A DNA stretch of 64,000 bases from NCBI GenBank assembly GCA_019828545.1, contig JACVRA010000202.1, positions 620,001 through 684,000 of the forward strand, given 5' to 3'. Positions 32,297 through 44,130 of the stretch are shown here, in pieces. The notes below the pieces were generated by a model. It was not told where the DNA came from and ran no database searches. It saw nothing but the letters and a program-made list of their open reading frames with translations. The DNA is from Paracamarosporium sp. OC-R06-R3. Lineage: Eukaryota; Ascomycota; Dothideomycetes; Pleosporales; Didymosphaeriaceae. The stretch's first letter is position 1. The number at the start of each line of letters is the position of its first letter. Both the position numbers and the translations under genes were made by a program.

Positions 32297-33787
32297 ATGT
32301 GTCATAAGATCTTCTCTTACCTAACGCTTTTCATTGGCATCACGTTCGCTGCTACGGCTACTCAGTGGCGAAGTCGATCCATCTACCAGGTTCTCACAGA
32401 CAGGTTCGCAAGAGCAGACAACTCGACGACAGCACCATGCGATCCCGGTTTTGAGGGATTCTGTGGTGGAACTTGGTCAGGAATTGCACAAAATCTTGAT
32501 TACATTCAGGGCATGGGTTTTGATGCAATCTGGATTTCCCCTGTGGTGGAACAAGTCTCCAACCCAACAAGAGCATATCATGGCTATTGCGCCAAGAACA
32601 TATACTCTCTAAATGACAAATTCGGCACGGCGAATGACTTGAAGATGCTAGCCAAGGCGTTACATGATCGAAGTATGTATCTGATGGTGGACGTAGTACC
32701 GAACCATATGGCTTTTGACGGTAATGCGACAACGACCGACTATAGCTCCTTTTACCCTTTCAATGACCGATCATACTTCCACAATGTCTGCTTCATCACT
32801 GATTGGACCAACATCACGCAAATTCAGCGATGCTGGCTCGGCGGGGAAGTTAACCCATTACCCGACCTCAACACGACTTCGCCAATGGTGCGAAACGAGT
32901 GGAATACTTGGATCAAGTCTCTGGTCACAAACTATTCCATAGATGGGATCCGGGTAGATACAGCGCAAAACATCGAAGAATCGTTCTTCCCTTCTTTCGG
33001 GAAGGCCGCGGGGGTCTTCGCTCTGGGAGAGGTTGCCAGCTACTATACCAAGTATGCTTGCAACTACCAGAATTATATCGATGGAATTCTAGGATATCCA
33101 GCTTACTACACGTCGGTGTGGTTTTTCAACGACACTCGAGCATCATCAACCAATATACTATACGACTTCTTCAATACAAGCGCACTATGCAGAGATACAA
33201 GTCTCGTCGGGGAATTCATGGAGAATCACGACAAACCGCGATTCGCCAGCTACACGGACGATATGAGCTTGGTCAAGAACAATATCGCATACATAATGCT
33301 GAAAGATGGTATCCCAATCATCTACCAAGGCCAAGAGCAACACTACAAAGGTGGCAATGACCCCTTCAACCGCGAGGCCATATGGCTATCCGGGTACAAT
33401 ACAGATGCAGAGCTCTACAAATTCATCAAGCAGCTGAATACGATACGGAAAATGGCCATAAATAAAGCGTCATCGACAGTCACATCGTTTCTTACAAGCA
33501 AGGCAACGGTGGTATACTACGATGCGCATAACGTAGCTTTTGCCAAGGGACCAGCGAGTGCGATGGTGCTGACCGTGATTAACAACAACGGAGCAAAAGC
33601 CGCAAACTACACTCTTCGGATTGCGACATCTGGGTTCACGCCACGCACAACGGTGATGGAGCTGTTGACATGCACGCAACTGACGGTTGGTCGGCGGGGG
33701 AACCTGACGCTCACGGTAAGTGGGGGAAGGCCCATGATATATTACCCTTATAAACTGCTGGAAGGGACAGGCTGGTGCGGGCGTTGA
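32297..33787 (+). CDS. Secreted alpha-amylase (GH13), variant active site
   Basis: Single exon, 496 residues from the ATG at 32297 (signal peptide MCHKIFSYLTLFIGITFA). It aligns along its whole length with Taka-amylase A of Aspergillus: SIYQVLTDRFAR, CGGTWSGI, VDVVPNHMAFDG, the nucleophile Asp221 in GIRVDT, the acid/base Glu245 in GEV, and His311-Asp312 in MENHDKPRF. The C-terminal beta domain is present and there is no starch-binding module. The conserved LysHis pair that follows the nucleophile loop in Taka-amylase (Lys209-His210) is Gln224-Asn225 here. Those residues help hold sugar on the leaving-group side, so product pattern or activity may differ. Eight or more N-glycosylation sequons are visible. 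Likely starch or malto-oligosaccharide hydrolysis outside the cell. Confidence 0.93.
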   Translation: MCHKIFSYLTLFIGITFAATATQWRSRSIYQVLTDRFARADNSTTAPCDPGFEGFCGGTWSGIAQNLDYIQGMGFDAIWISPVVEQVSNPTRAYHGYCAKNIYSLNDKFGTANDLKMLAKALHDRSMYLMVDVVPNHMAFDGNATTTDYSSFYPFNDRSYFHNVCFITDWTNITQIQRCWLGGEVNPLPDLNTTSPMVRNEWNTWIKSLVTNYSIDGIRVDTAQNIEESFFPSFGKAAGVFALGEVASYYTKYACNYQNYIDGILGYPAYYTSVWFFNDTRASSTNILYDFFNTSALCRDTSLVGEFMENHDKPRFASYTDDMSLVKNNIAYIMLKDGIPIIYQGQEQHYKGGNDPFNREAIWLSGYNTDAELYKFIKQLNTIRKMAINKASSTVTSFLTSKATVVYYDAHNVAFAKGPASAMVLTVINNNGAKAANYTLRIATSGFTPRTTVMELLTCTQLTVGRRGNLTLTVSGGRPMIYYPYKLLEGTGWCGR

Positions 33788-36686
33788 AGCTTTGACAATG
33801 ACAACAACTTCGTCACAAGATGAACGAATTCGTGTTCTGCTACTCTTCAGTTATCTGTACATCTCAGGTTCTGCAACGCTAGGCAATATAGTGAATCGTG
33901 ACGTGCGTCACATCGCAAACCGTGAAGCTTTACCTGATGAGGCTCCAAAAGGGCACGCCAATGACTAATCAGGTCTCGGGTGCACTTGCCCTTCGTCTTT
34001 GTGCACATGCGTTCTACATTCCCCTTTCCCCCCGTCACTCACCTAGAATCCTACGCATTTCACGGCAGTGGCACTTCCGGCTCCATGATTTCACAGCTTG
34101 GGCTAGGTTGCGCGCGGCCGCATTCCGGGCATACTGAGACGAGGCGCAGCTCTGTTGTGGGCAGTTGGCCTAGCTTGCGACTGCAACCGTCTCAAGCGCC
34201 GTAGCTCGCTGGTAATTCTTCCCACCCGCGATGCACTCCACGAGGATGTCAACCCCCAGGATACTACCCCGCGCACTGCGGCCTGGGCGTCGGACGGATC
34301 CCTTACACAAGAGGAACCGGCAGAAGACTCAGTCAACAACTGGAAAGATCTGATTTATGGATTCAACATTCGTTGTTTTTCATTTTGCATTGACAACTTG
34401 GAGGCTGATATGTGCTAGGTAGTCGCTTTGACGAAGGCTGTGCAGCCGTTTCAGAATACCAAAGGTACGTCGTTACCCAGTACAAAACATTGCCTCATGG
34501 CCTCGTGATGACTGGAGGTGACTCCATACACTTGAACTGCAGAAACTGCAGCCAGCCTTCATTCTTTGCGCTGTGGTTTGTGTATGCTAGCCCACCTGAA
34601 GGGTGAAGAAAAGCTGCCGGTTCGATGGACGAGACTAAGAAAGCTCTGATGATGCGCCAGGCGGAACCATCGTGTACAGACTTGAACTACATTCTGTGGA
34701 TAACTAACTTTCCCTAGACGTGTAAAATGCTACGCCTTGTCGCGCGTTCATGATTCGACCCGCGTCTCTCTACTTGCCTGAAGCACTGCGCCGCACGCAA
34801 TACCCGATTGTAATTTCTCGACTACAGCTAACTACCAAGTCCTACGCACGCCACTGCGTGAGGCGTGGACACAACGGCCATGAGGTGGTCCCTACGACGG
34901 TCGACTAGTAGCTGGGTGTTAACCAAAGTCCGCAGCATCGGACTTCAGCTCACCCGTATGGCCGACTTCCTTTTTGGGGTTCCCGTTCGGTCGCACAGCT
35001 CACCCATTTCCGACCGGTTGCCTGATCAAGGCTAATTCACAACCAGAGCTCCTTGACAGTGTCGTATTGCTCGACTGTGACATGCGACATGCGATATGGC
35101 TCACTGGTCCCATCCATGAATTTCTGGACCCTATACCGGGTCTCCGATTAGAACGAACTTCTATGTACGGGAAGCTTTGTGAACACTTGGCTGTTGTGAT
35201 TCTGTCTAACTAAGCTTCGGCCAAATACGACTACTGGGACAGATTACCAGCTCGACCTCTCTATACCAGAGTTTCGTGCTCACAGTGTCGCCAAGACCAA
35301 GTGAAGAAGGAAGCAGTTTTGTGATCTTGATCCAGTATTGACCCTTTACCCTATTGCTATCGTCTATTGTGAGAAATCAATGTCTGCGACTCAATTCACA
35401 GCGTGTTTCTTGTTGGCGTCGACAAGCTTTCGTTGGTCACTCGCGAGGTATTTCCCGCGACAGTAACCTACATTCTCATCATTTTGGCAGAGCATTTGCA
35501 TCTCCGAGTCCAGAAGATTACGCGGTTTGCAGCCATGGCGGTATTCCGAAAGCGTTGGTCAACTCGTAGCCTCAGCGCGTTGGGCGACTGGGGGCCACCT
35601 TTACAGGCCTGCGCCATTCCAGTCGTTCGAATATGCGATTTGGATCGACAGGGCTCGCCGATCATTGCATCATATTTTCCATTCTCTCTTCAGATCTTCG
35701 TGCGCTTGTGAAGAATACCCGCTTGGGCGGTGTGCCAAAGAACGTCTCCTGTCGCATCGAAATCACGGCAAGGAACAAAGGCACAACGAAAGAGGTCGAA
35801 CACACTACGATCTTATCATGTTCACATCCCCGAGCGCCCGCCTCCACGCGTCAACCAATCCAACGTCCAACGTTCCCCGCGAGCGTTCACGTGATGCCAG
35901 CTGCCTTCTCCATGCACAGCCTCCGAGCATGTCGGCGCAGGGCCAAATGCAGGGCTTGTGTGGCTTTCCATCGTTCCCGGCCAAGAATAGCCGCTGCCGG
36001 AGACAGTTGCCAGCGCCAGGTCCTTGCCGCGCGTGATAGGACCGGCGCCGGGCTGGGCAAAGTTCTGATGCCGCTAGTCCCCACAGCTGTTTCATGAAAC
36101 ACCACATGGAGTGAGCGAAGACCGCGCTGGGCCACTCATGTCCGACAAGCCCTCGCGACAGGAGCTGCCATGCCCTGCGCTGAGTGGCCGCAGGCGATCG
36201 ACCGCCTGTCCTCATTTACGATAGCTTTGTACGGAGATTGCGTGTATGCGGACTAGGCGCTTTTTATAGAGGCGCCCTGTTCGCAGGATTTCGGACTGCA
36301 CTTCGCTGACGGGCGGACACAGTCCTCACATCACCTTCCTTTCTGTCTTTTGTGTGCCCTTTCTTAAACCAGACACTCCCTTCGCTACATTCTCTCCGCA
36401 GGACGATCATCGTACTGGTACATTCTTTGTGTTCATTTGTGTTTGTGCTCTTTCCCTTAGAGCGTTCATTCATTCATTCACCTACTCTTTGACTACCGCC
36501 TTTGGGTAACTTGACTCACCACCGACCGAGTAGTAACCAAGGCTCGACGTCACCGCTTATTTGGTAAACAAACGAAATTCTCTGCGAGGACTACTTTCTA
36601 CTCTCAACCCGGCAGAAGCCAACCGGTTTTTCAATTCGACTTAACCTTCGCATATACCCACATTCCAATTGAGAATTCTTAGCGCA
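33788..36686. other. Long intergenic region
   Basis: 2.9 kb. Overlapping frames at 35403-36215 on both strands and one at 34155-34418 lack domains and starts in good context; none is supported. The last 300 bases before 36687 are pyrimidine-rich, with CATT repeats near 36467-36479, and are the probable leader of the Crh gene. Confidence 0.4.
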
Positions 36687-38673
36687 ATGCGTTCTTACGT
36701 CCTCACGGCGAGCGCCCTTGCGGCGTTCGCAAATGCGCAGACATGGTCGCTGTGCAACCCGATGGAGAAGGATTGCGAAAACAACCCAGCCATCGCGGAG
36801 ACATTCGAGAGCAACTTCAAGGACGGAGAGGGCGCACTCAAGGGTTGGCAGCAAACCGCAAAGGGAGCCGAGTTCACTGACGAGGGTATCTTATTCAGCG
36901 TCAAGAAGACGGGCGACGCACCCACGATTCAGAGCGACGGCTACCTCCACTTCGGTTACGTTGAGGTTACAATGAAGGCTGCCCGAGGCGCGGGTATTGT
37001 CTCATCCATTGTCTTGGAGTCTGACGATCTTGACGAGGTCGACTGGGAGTTCATTGGTAACGATGCCACCCACGCCCAGATGAACTATTTCGGAAAGGGA
37101 AACACGACTGTCTACGACCGCATGATCATGGCCGACGTCGCTAGCATTGAGGAGGTGCACAGGTATGCCCTCAACTGGACCGCCGATGCGCTGACCTGGC
37201 TTATCGACGACGCCCCGGTGCGCACCCTCAACTATGCCGATGCCAACGGCGGACACAACTTTCCGCAAACACCTTGCAACGTCCGCATTGGTATCTGGGC
37301 GGGTGGTGACTCCAAGGACCAGGGCACCCGGGACTGGGCTGGAGGAAAGGTGGACTACTCTCAGGCCCCCTTCAACCAGGTTGTTGAGAAGGTCAAGATC
37401 ACCAACTACTCTCCCGGAAAAGAGTATGAGTGGACCGACAAGTCTGGGTCGTGGGAGTCGATCAAGGTTATCGATGGTGAGGGTGTTTCCAGCGGCAGCT
37501 CGTCCAACTCATCCAAGCCTTCGACTACCGAGAAGGCAAATGAGGATGGCGCTGCTGCCACCAGCACCCCCTGCTCGGAAGAGGCTACTGTCAGCACACC
37601 GCCCCCAGAAGAGACTCCATGCGACTGCGAGGTTGAAACCGTCACTGTTACCGGTCCTCCACCGAGCACTGAGACCACCGATGTGCCACAACCCCCGCAA
37701 AGCACTCCGCCGCCGCCACAAATCTCGGAATCCCCGCCTCCACCTCCAGTAACATCGGACAGCCCGCCTCCACCGGAATCGACTCCTTGCACCGAGTCCA
37801 CCGATGTCCCGCCGCCTGAAAGCACTCCTCCACCGCCGCCAACATCGGATAGCCCGCCCCCACCGGAATCGACTCCTTGCACTGAGTCCACCGAGTCTGT
37901 TCCTCCACCGCCTGCGACGTCCGATTCTCCCCCGCCACCTGAGTCGACGAGCGAGGTACCCCCACCACCTTCCAGCTCTGAAGTGTAAGTGATACCCCTG
38001 TACAATGGCAATCTTTGCACTTTTGATATTATCCGCCTAAGTACATTGATCCACCATAACGTAACATCCGACTATTTAGCTCACTTCAACCCGCTGACTT
38101 ATTTCTCTTCATAGGCCACCGCCTCCGCCATCATCGACCTCAGATGTTCCTCCCGAGTCTACTCCTCCCCCAACTGAGAGCAGCGAAGTTCCACCGCCTC
38201 CTCCTGAGACCACCGAGGAGAGCACCACTGCTCCCCCAACTCCTCCCGAAACCACACCCTGCACTGAGTCTACTGAAACCGTTCCAACTCCACCAGCGAC
38301 TTCAGACTCTCCCCCGCCGCCAGTAACCGAAACCACACCAGTCCCGGAGACTTCTTCCTCAGTGCCACCGCCTGAGGAAACTCCCTGCTCCACAACTGAA
38401 GTTCCTCCCCCGCCACCGGTTGAGACGCCCAAGGATAACTGCACCACTCTGGTGAGCGTCACGGTTCCGCCCTACCCGATCACCCCAACCGGCGGCATCA
38501 TTGTCGAAACCAACCCACCCCCCAGTGTTCCCTACCCAACGAACCCCACGGGCGCTATTCCCAACCCGCCTAACAACACTGGTCCTCCCGAGCAGTTCCT
38601 TGGCGCGGCATCTACTAGCAGCGTGAGCTACCTGTTCATCATCGCTGCTGGTCTCATGGTTTTTGCCTTGTAG
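36687..38673 (+). CDS. Crh-type GH16 transglycosylase, GPI-anchored
   Basis: Two exons, 36687-37984 and 38115-38673 (130-base intron, gtaagt donor), encode 618 residues. The start at 36687 gives a signal peptide ending near FANA (13-16). The GH16 domain spans about 19-245. The catalytic signature DEVDWEF has Glu117 and Glu121 as the nucleophile and acid/base pair, and GIWAGGD (202-208) is typical of Crh1/Utr2. Such enzymes join chitin to beta-glucan in the cell wall. A very long Pro/Ser/Thr/Glu-rich region (about 265-590) with PPPPESTPCTES repeats follows. The C terminus ends in AASTSSVSYLFIIAAGLMVFAL, a GPI-attachment signal. The intron lies inside the Pro-rich region, and a 90-base tandem repeat is visible there. 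The GPI tail suggests this is a possible substrate for the GPI-modifying enzyme at 3517-4770 (inference). Confidence 0.93.
37751..37930 (+). repeat. 90-base coding tandem repeat
   Basis: Two copies with a 90-base period. For example, the 56 bases from 37751 recur almost perfectly from 37841. They encode TSDSPPPPESTPCTES blocks in the stalk of the Crh-type protein. Thirty-residue units keep the frame, so copy number could vary without breaking the gene. Confidence 0.85.
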
Positions 38674-39419
38674 ATATTTCCCTAGAGGATGGACTCGGAG
38701 CTTTGTTTCTCGGCTGATGAATGTTTAATGTTGATGGTTTGGTGACAGAATTGTGACTATAGACATGGATGGGATATGCACCGGACAGACACTTGTGTGT
38801 AATGTTTGGGTATTCGAATGATTGAATTGGGGGGCTTCTTTGTGGTGTATATACCTTATACCGTTTTCTCTGTTCACTTCTTGAATGCACGGCTAGGCCG
38901 GTTTACCTTCGATTCTGGTTATACTTTCGCTTGCATTATGGGCGCACAACTGGCATATAGAATACAATGAATGGCAAAATTGCATTGCATGCACTAAATT
39001 CAGAGTCTTGATAATGTGGTGTAGGTTGGAGAGCGTTGATATGGGCTATCACTGTCTGCTATTGATAAATGCTAGTTGTAGAAGAACAAACTAGGCACAC
39101 ATGACATGCAACGCCGGCGACCGCTGTGTAAGCTTATACTACGGGTTGCGTAATGTCTGATTTTTGGTGGTTGCATGCCTTACTTACAAACGGTCGTGTT
39201 TGCTTCGGCTTTCAATGCCACAGCCTTTTCGGCTTGTCACATTGCTACGTTCCATTATCTTGTTCACGAATTGGAAATAACCCTGATGCATCCTTTGCGT
39301 TAAAGAGGGCTGTTTTCCCTGAATAATCAACCGAACCTACGGAAACCATTTGGCCAAAACAGCAGCCGAACTGTAACGTAGAGAGTACGGAAGACGGAAC
39401 GCTCGTTGAGAGATGTCAG
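38674..39419. other. Convergent 3' flank
   Basis: Spacer between the Crh gene and the minus-strand gene that ends at 39420. No gene or repeat seen. Confidence 0.5.
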
Positions 39420-40050
39420 TTAAGCCTTCAAGAAGGCACCTGGATCAAGCACCTCTCTCCTCTTTGTATTGTATGGTAGAGCAGGGCTCTTGTGCTTGAA
39501 GCCATCAGTAGAGAACAAGGGGATCGCGAGAAACTTACCTCCAAAAGGATCGACATAGATTCCATCATCTTGGGCTATCAAACAGCCACCTAGTCACCCC
39601 AGGTCAGTTTGGGTCTTACCGCAATGAAAGTTTTTGCCAGGGAGAAGCCATACCCCCGAACTTGAGTCTATGCGTGTCGCCGTCTTGATGTGCTGTAACT
39701 ACATGCAGATGCTTTGCAGCATCTGAACCGTCTTTAAACCAACAAATCTTCTTTGGCATCATGCTCCGGTCCTCCATGAGATTCCGGCCCAAGATCCAAT
39801 CGCCAGAAGCAAGACGGCCATCTTTGAGAGTGAAGGTCGCCGCTGAAGAGCCTATTTGCGCTTGGATACAGTCTTCAGCATCCGTATGGACGCTAGTCAC
39901 AGGTTTTCCGTCGATTTGAATAGTGAAAGGTGTGCTGAGGGTCTCCATGGTCGTTCGTCGTCGAACGATGATGGGCCAGGATATTGTGACAATGCCCACA
40001 AGGAGTAAGCACCGGAAGAGAATAGGACTGCTTTTGGGCCGAGCGAACAT
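39420..40050 (-). CDS. Membrane-anchored small protein, unknown family
   Basis: Three exons, 39654-40050, 39539-39589 and 39420-39439, with introns of 64 and 99 bases. The product has 155 residues. The first exon has one hydrophobic segment (about 11-29, LFRCLLLVGIVTISWPIIV) followed by RRR, which suggests a type II anchor or an uncleaved signal. A compact domain of about 110 residues follows, with FTIQIDGKPVTS, CIQAQIGSSAATFTLKDGRLASGDWILGRN and KHLHVVTAHQDGDTHRLKFGG. The second exon adds GCLIAQDDGIYVDPFGG and the last exon only AFLKA and the stop. Splice phases (1 and 1) and gtatgg/gtaagt donors agree, and the joined end fits the alternating strand pattern. If unspliced, the first exon would end after an unrelated 11-residue tail. 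No function recognised. A start at Met35 would make it soluble. Confidence 0.6.
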
Positions 40051-40502
40051 GGGTTAAGCGCCTGTGGAGGATAGGAGGGAGTTTTCTGCGACTGGGCTCT
40101 GCAGATATAGTAGGCTGCAGGACCCAAGCAAATCACAGTGTACGTTCCTTGAGACGAGGAGGAAGTCGGATGGTTGGGCTATCGCCGCTAGTCCCGTATG
40201 CGGAGGCGAGTACCCTTTGGCACCTGCCCAATGGCGGATCCGCCCCCGCACCTTCCCTACGCGTCCTCCGCCGCTGCATCTTCTCCACGTACAACAATAT
40301 CGGAGAGAACCGACTAACCACTCCTGAGTGGGTGTGGAGACTTAGCCCCTCAGCGTCTCTATTCGGCCCCGACCGACGTCCACAGTGAGCGCGGGGAACC
40401 ACGACGCGCCCATCAAACTGTGAAGGTGCCGTAGACATTGGCGTATGTATTTCAAACTACAAAAATGTTCGACTTTCACAGCGAGTGCTCTCATGCTCTT
40501 TC

Positions 40503-40525
40503 TTTTTTTTTTTAAAAAAAAAAAA
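40503..40525. repeat. T11-A12 homopolymer junction
   Basis: Eleven T followed directly by twelve A, a self-complementary tract. Rigid poly(dA:dT) DNA disfavours nucleosomes. It could also be a sequencing or assembly weak spot. Confidence 0.8.
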
Positions 40526-41080
40526 GGAAGACACAAATCTTCTTCCTTTAAGCTTTGCCTTGAAAGATGCCGTGGACGCATAGTAAAGGCTAGAAGAATC
40601 CACTATACACACCGCATCCAATGAGCCATGGGTACAGCTCGAACATTGAGCCAAGAACAGACCTACGCGGCCATTGACCGAGCTACCTTTGCTGGACTAG
40701 TCTGTGGATTGCTAACGGTACTCTTCGTTAATCTCCCGCTCGGTTGTCAGATGCGATGGCGCCTCAATGCTTGGTTGAAACACACACCTACACATAATAC
40801 CGGGATATGAATGTCACGATAGAGATAAGGTAGGCTTCACCTTCCACATCTGCCTCTACATGGACAAGTTCTAGCCATGCAGCCAAACCATTCTACGCAA
40901 TGGCCAATTACAGCTCTATATTGACATACGCAAGCACCTCGATCTCGATAAGCTTAGTCGAACATGTTTGGAAGGACCTTCACAATCCGCAGTTGGTACG
41001 GGCTTGGCCGATACCTGAGAGTACCAGGCAAGGTCTAGGATTTGGGCAATCTATACAATCCTACCGAATGTTTTTTCAGA

Positions 41081-41087
41081 TATAAAT
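41081..41087 (+). promoter_or_regulatory. TATA box of the trypsin gene
   Basis: TATAAAT, 78 bases upstream of the ATG at 41159. Position and match are good. Confidence 0.6.
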
Positions 41088-41158
41088 CGCGCGGATGCCC
41101 ATTCAAACTCTTCATCCAGTCGCTTCACTCCACAGCTTCCCTCAGAAGAACCTTCGCC

Positions 41159-42086
<928 letters not shown>

Positions 42087-42905
42087 ATCCGATTCTAGAC
42101 CAGAGGTCTAAGCTTTCGACATCTGCATGGTTCGGCCTCAAATCTACACTGTACTTGAGCAGTTGGTGAGCTGAGACTGAATAGCTGAGGCTTGGGTTCT
42201 TCTGTAGGAGTGGAGTCAAGTAGGAGTGACAATATATGAGGTAACGGTTGGACTCATCCGCTACGATGCACTTTTTATAAGCAGACTGAATAAATATCCG
42301 TTCAAGATTGCCTCAATTCACTTATACCCTTTTCTGACCTTCTCATTCATTTTCATATGAAAACATCATTATACTTCTTCTTTCAGCTTCAGAGTTCCTG
42401 CTAAGCTTATTCTTTGTTATTATAGCATGGATTCTTAGACTTTTAGAGTGAGGTGCATATGCTAGGAAGAAACCACGTCACTTTTTAAAACACAGGCATG
42501 TTATAGGTCCTGTGGCGTGAAATTAAATTTCATCAGTGTCAGGTGTGGTGTCGAAGTTAACTTTAATGTAGTTGTGTGAGGTTACCTATTTGATAACTGC
42601 TCCTTGCGAGCAGCTAAGCCAAGCGTACAGTATTAAGATCTCCCAGTACCAGACTCCTGTCGCTTAAGATAAAGATATCGCCTCGCAGATTGTAAATACC
42701 GAATTCGCCTCTTGAGCCCCCATCTGGATGCTCACTTTATATAGAACACATCCCAAATTGACCTAGCCCTTCCTGTATTACTAAGGCTCCCTCAACCTAA
42801 ATTCGAAAAAGCGCGAATGAGGTTTTAGACTACCGTCATGAAAATCGTCTCGAATCGCGCGGCCAATCATCTCCTCTTAAGCCTGAATGCATAGCTCACT
42901 CACAA
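42087..42905. other. Convergent 3' flank
   Basis: AT-rich spacer after the trypsin gene. No gene or repeat seen. Confidence 0.5.
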
Positions 42906-43319
42906 TCACTTCGACTTTGGATGAAGGCTACACCCTTCGACCCGCCACCCTCTTTCCGCCCACTTATCCAGCGATGCTTTCCTCTTTGCTGCCTCTTTGT
43001 CATGCTTTTCCCATAACCTCTTGACCTGCTTATGCAACCTCTTGGCTTCCATGTGCGCGTAAGCTTCAGCGAAATGGCCGATCCTGCTGAACCGTCTGCG
43101 CAGATTGCCGCACCAGGTCAAATTTATAACGGGTGCACCGCTCACAGTGTGCGACCTTGCGTTTTCCGCTGGAGTCTTTGTGCCAGGTGCGAAGTGGACG
43201 CTTTTCTTGTTGCCTTTAGATATAGGCTTTGTCCGAAGGATGGATTTGAGCTGGGTGGTAGCACAGTGTGGTTCGCGTTGTGGAGAGGTGGAAGTGGTTT
43301 GAGGCATGTTCCCTGGCAT
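42906..43319 (-). CDS. Small basic protein with PP1-docking motifs
   Basis: Single exon, 137 residues from the ATG at 43319; the frame is open further upstream but with no other ATG. Two short motifs stand out in the disordered N terminus: SILR at 26-29 and KSVHF at 39-43. They match the SILK ([GS]IL[RK]) and RVxF consensus docking sites of protein phosphatase 1, in the usual order and spacing. A Cys/Gly turn (TWCGNLRRRF) then leads to a strongly helical, charged region (about 84-118, with AKRLHKQVKRLWEKHDKEAAKRK), and the end is WAERGWRVEG. A PP1 regulatory subunit is therefore a reasonable guess. No named family is recognised, and the motifs are short enough to occur by chance. Confidence 0.6.
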   Translation of the reverse strand: MPGNMPQTTSTSPQREPHCATTQLKSILRTKPISKGNKKSVHFAPGTKTPAENARSHTVSGAPVINLTWCGNLRRRFSRIGHFAEAYAHMEAKRLHKQVKRLWEKHDKEAAKRKASLDKWAERGWRVEGCSLHPKSK

Positions 43320-43721
43320 GGCTGCCAAGCAGCGTGGAGATGGATGGATGGGCTTGCGTGCGTAGCGTGAAGTATTGTGAGATTGAGTGTTCAACAGTAT
43401 AGTGGTGGTGTTTGCACGCAAACTCGTATGCTGGAATGCTTTGACTTGCAATATATCGTTGGAGTTGTAGAAGGGTGTGTAGAACGAGCAAATGATGGAG
43501 ATGGGATGTTTATGTGGGATTTACATGGAGTATATGCGGGCAAAAAATGTATTTTGGTGATACATGGTACGGTACTGAAGCGACCCAGATTTTGCCGTCT
43601 CTCTACGTGCGCACACACCCCTTTTGTAACATAGAAACCAACCGCTTTAGGTGAGATCTTACCCTTCGCTGACCATAAATTTGTGGAAAACCGAAAGCTA
43701 CTCTTTGCACTAGATACTAGC
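43320..43721. other. Short intergenic region
   Basis: Between two tandem minus-strand genes; the promoter of the 42906 gene. The small plus-strand frames here are not convincing. Confidence 0.5.
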
Positions 43722-44130
43722 TCAGATGTACGCCGTGCGATGAAAGACCTCTGCAGCGTAAACCCGCCCCAATTCCAGCGTAACCATGCTAGACTTCACG
43801 TTCAGGGTCGGTGTATCTCTCTTCTTGGGAAATGCACAATTTGCCTCTGATTCGATTTGGACTGGCCGGGCTTGTTCTTCCTCTCTGTTGTGGCCTTTGG
43901 AGGCGCTTGAAGATTGCTCCGCTATCTCATGTTAGCATAATCATGGTAGATTATGCAGCCATAGGGTAAGGGGACGTACATGAAGACCTCGGATGTTTCA
44001 ACTCTGCCCATCGTTTCTCACGGATCTTGCGGTCGTGGGCTTCTTTCCTTTTAGCAGCACTTTGGGTACGTCGGTCGGTGAGATAGGTACGGAGACGAGC
44101 GAAAAGCCCGGAGATTGTGCTAAAGACCAT
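43722..44130 (-). CDS. Small spliced protein of unknown function
   Basis: Two exons, 43980-44130 and 43722-43921, with a 58-base intron (gtacgt donor, branch-like gctaac, gatag acceptor), encode 116 residues. Unspliced, the first exon would stop after 59 codons. The start MVFSTISGLFARLRTYL is an amphipathic helix, followed by a highly charged helix (AAKRKEAHDRKIREKRWAELK). A Ser/Glu-rich linker then gives way to TLNVKSSMVTLELGRVYAAEVF, which looks like strands and ends near the stop. Evidence is the in-phase join, canonical intron signals and the coding-like composition. No family is recognised. The N-terminal helix could bind a membrane or mitochondrial surface (guess). Confidence 0.5.

Larger units (their letters stand above)
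40051..41158. other. Intergenic with T/A tract
   Basis: Contains a T11A12 tract (annotated) and the trypsin promoter with a TATA box. No gene seen. Confidence 0.5.

Noticed and set aside
35403..36215. Overlapping frames of 100-170 codons
   Set aside because: They conflict with each other on both strands, have no domain, and no consistent splice structure joins them.
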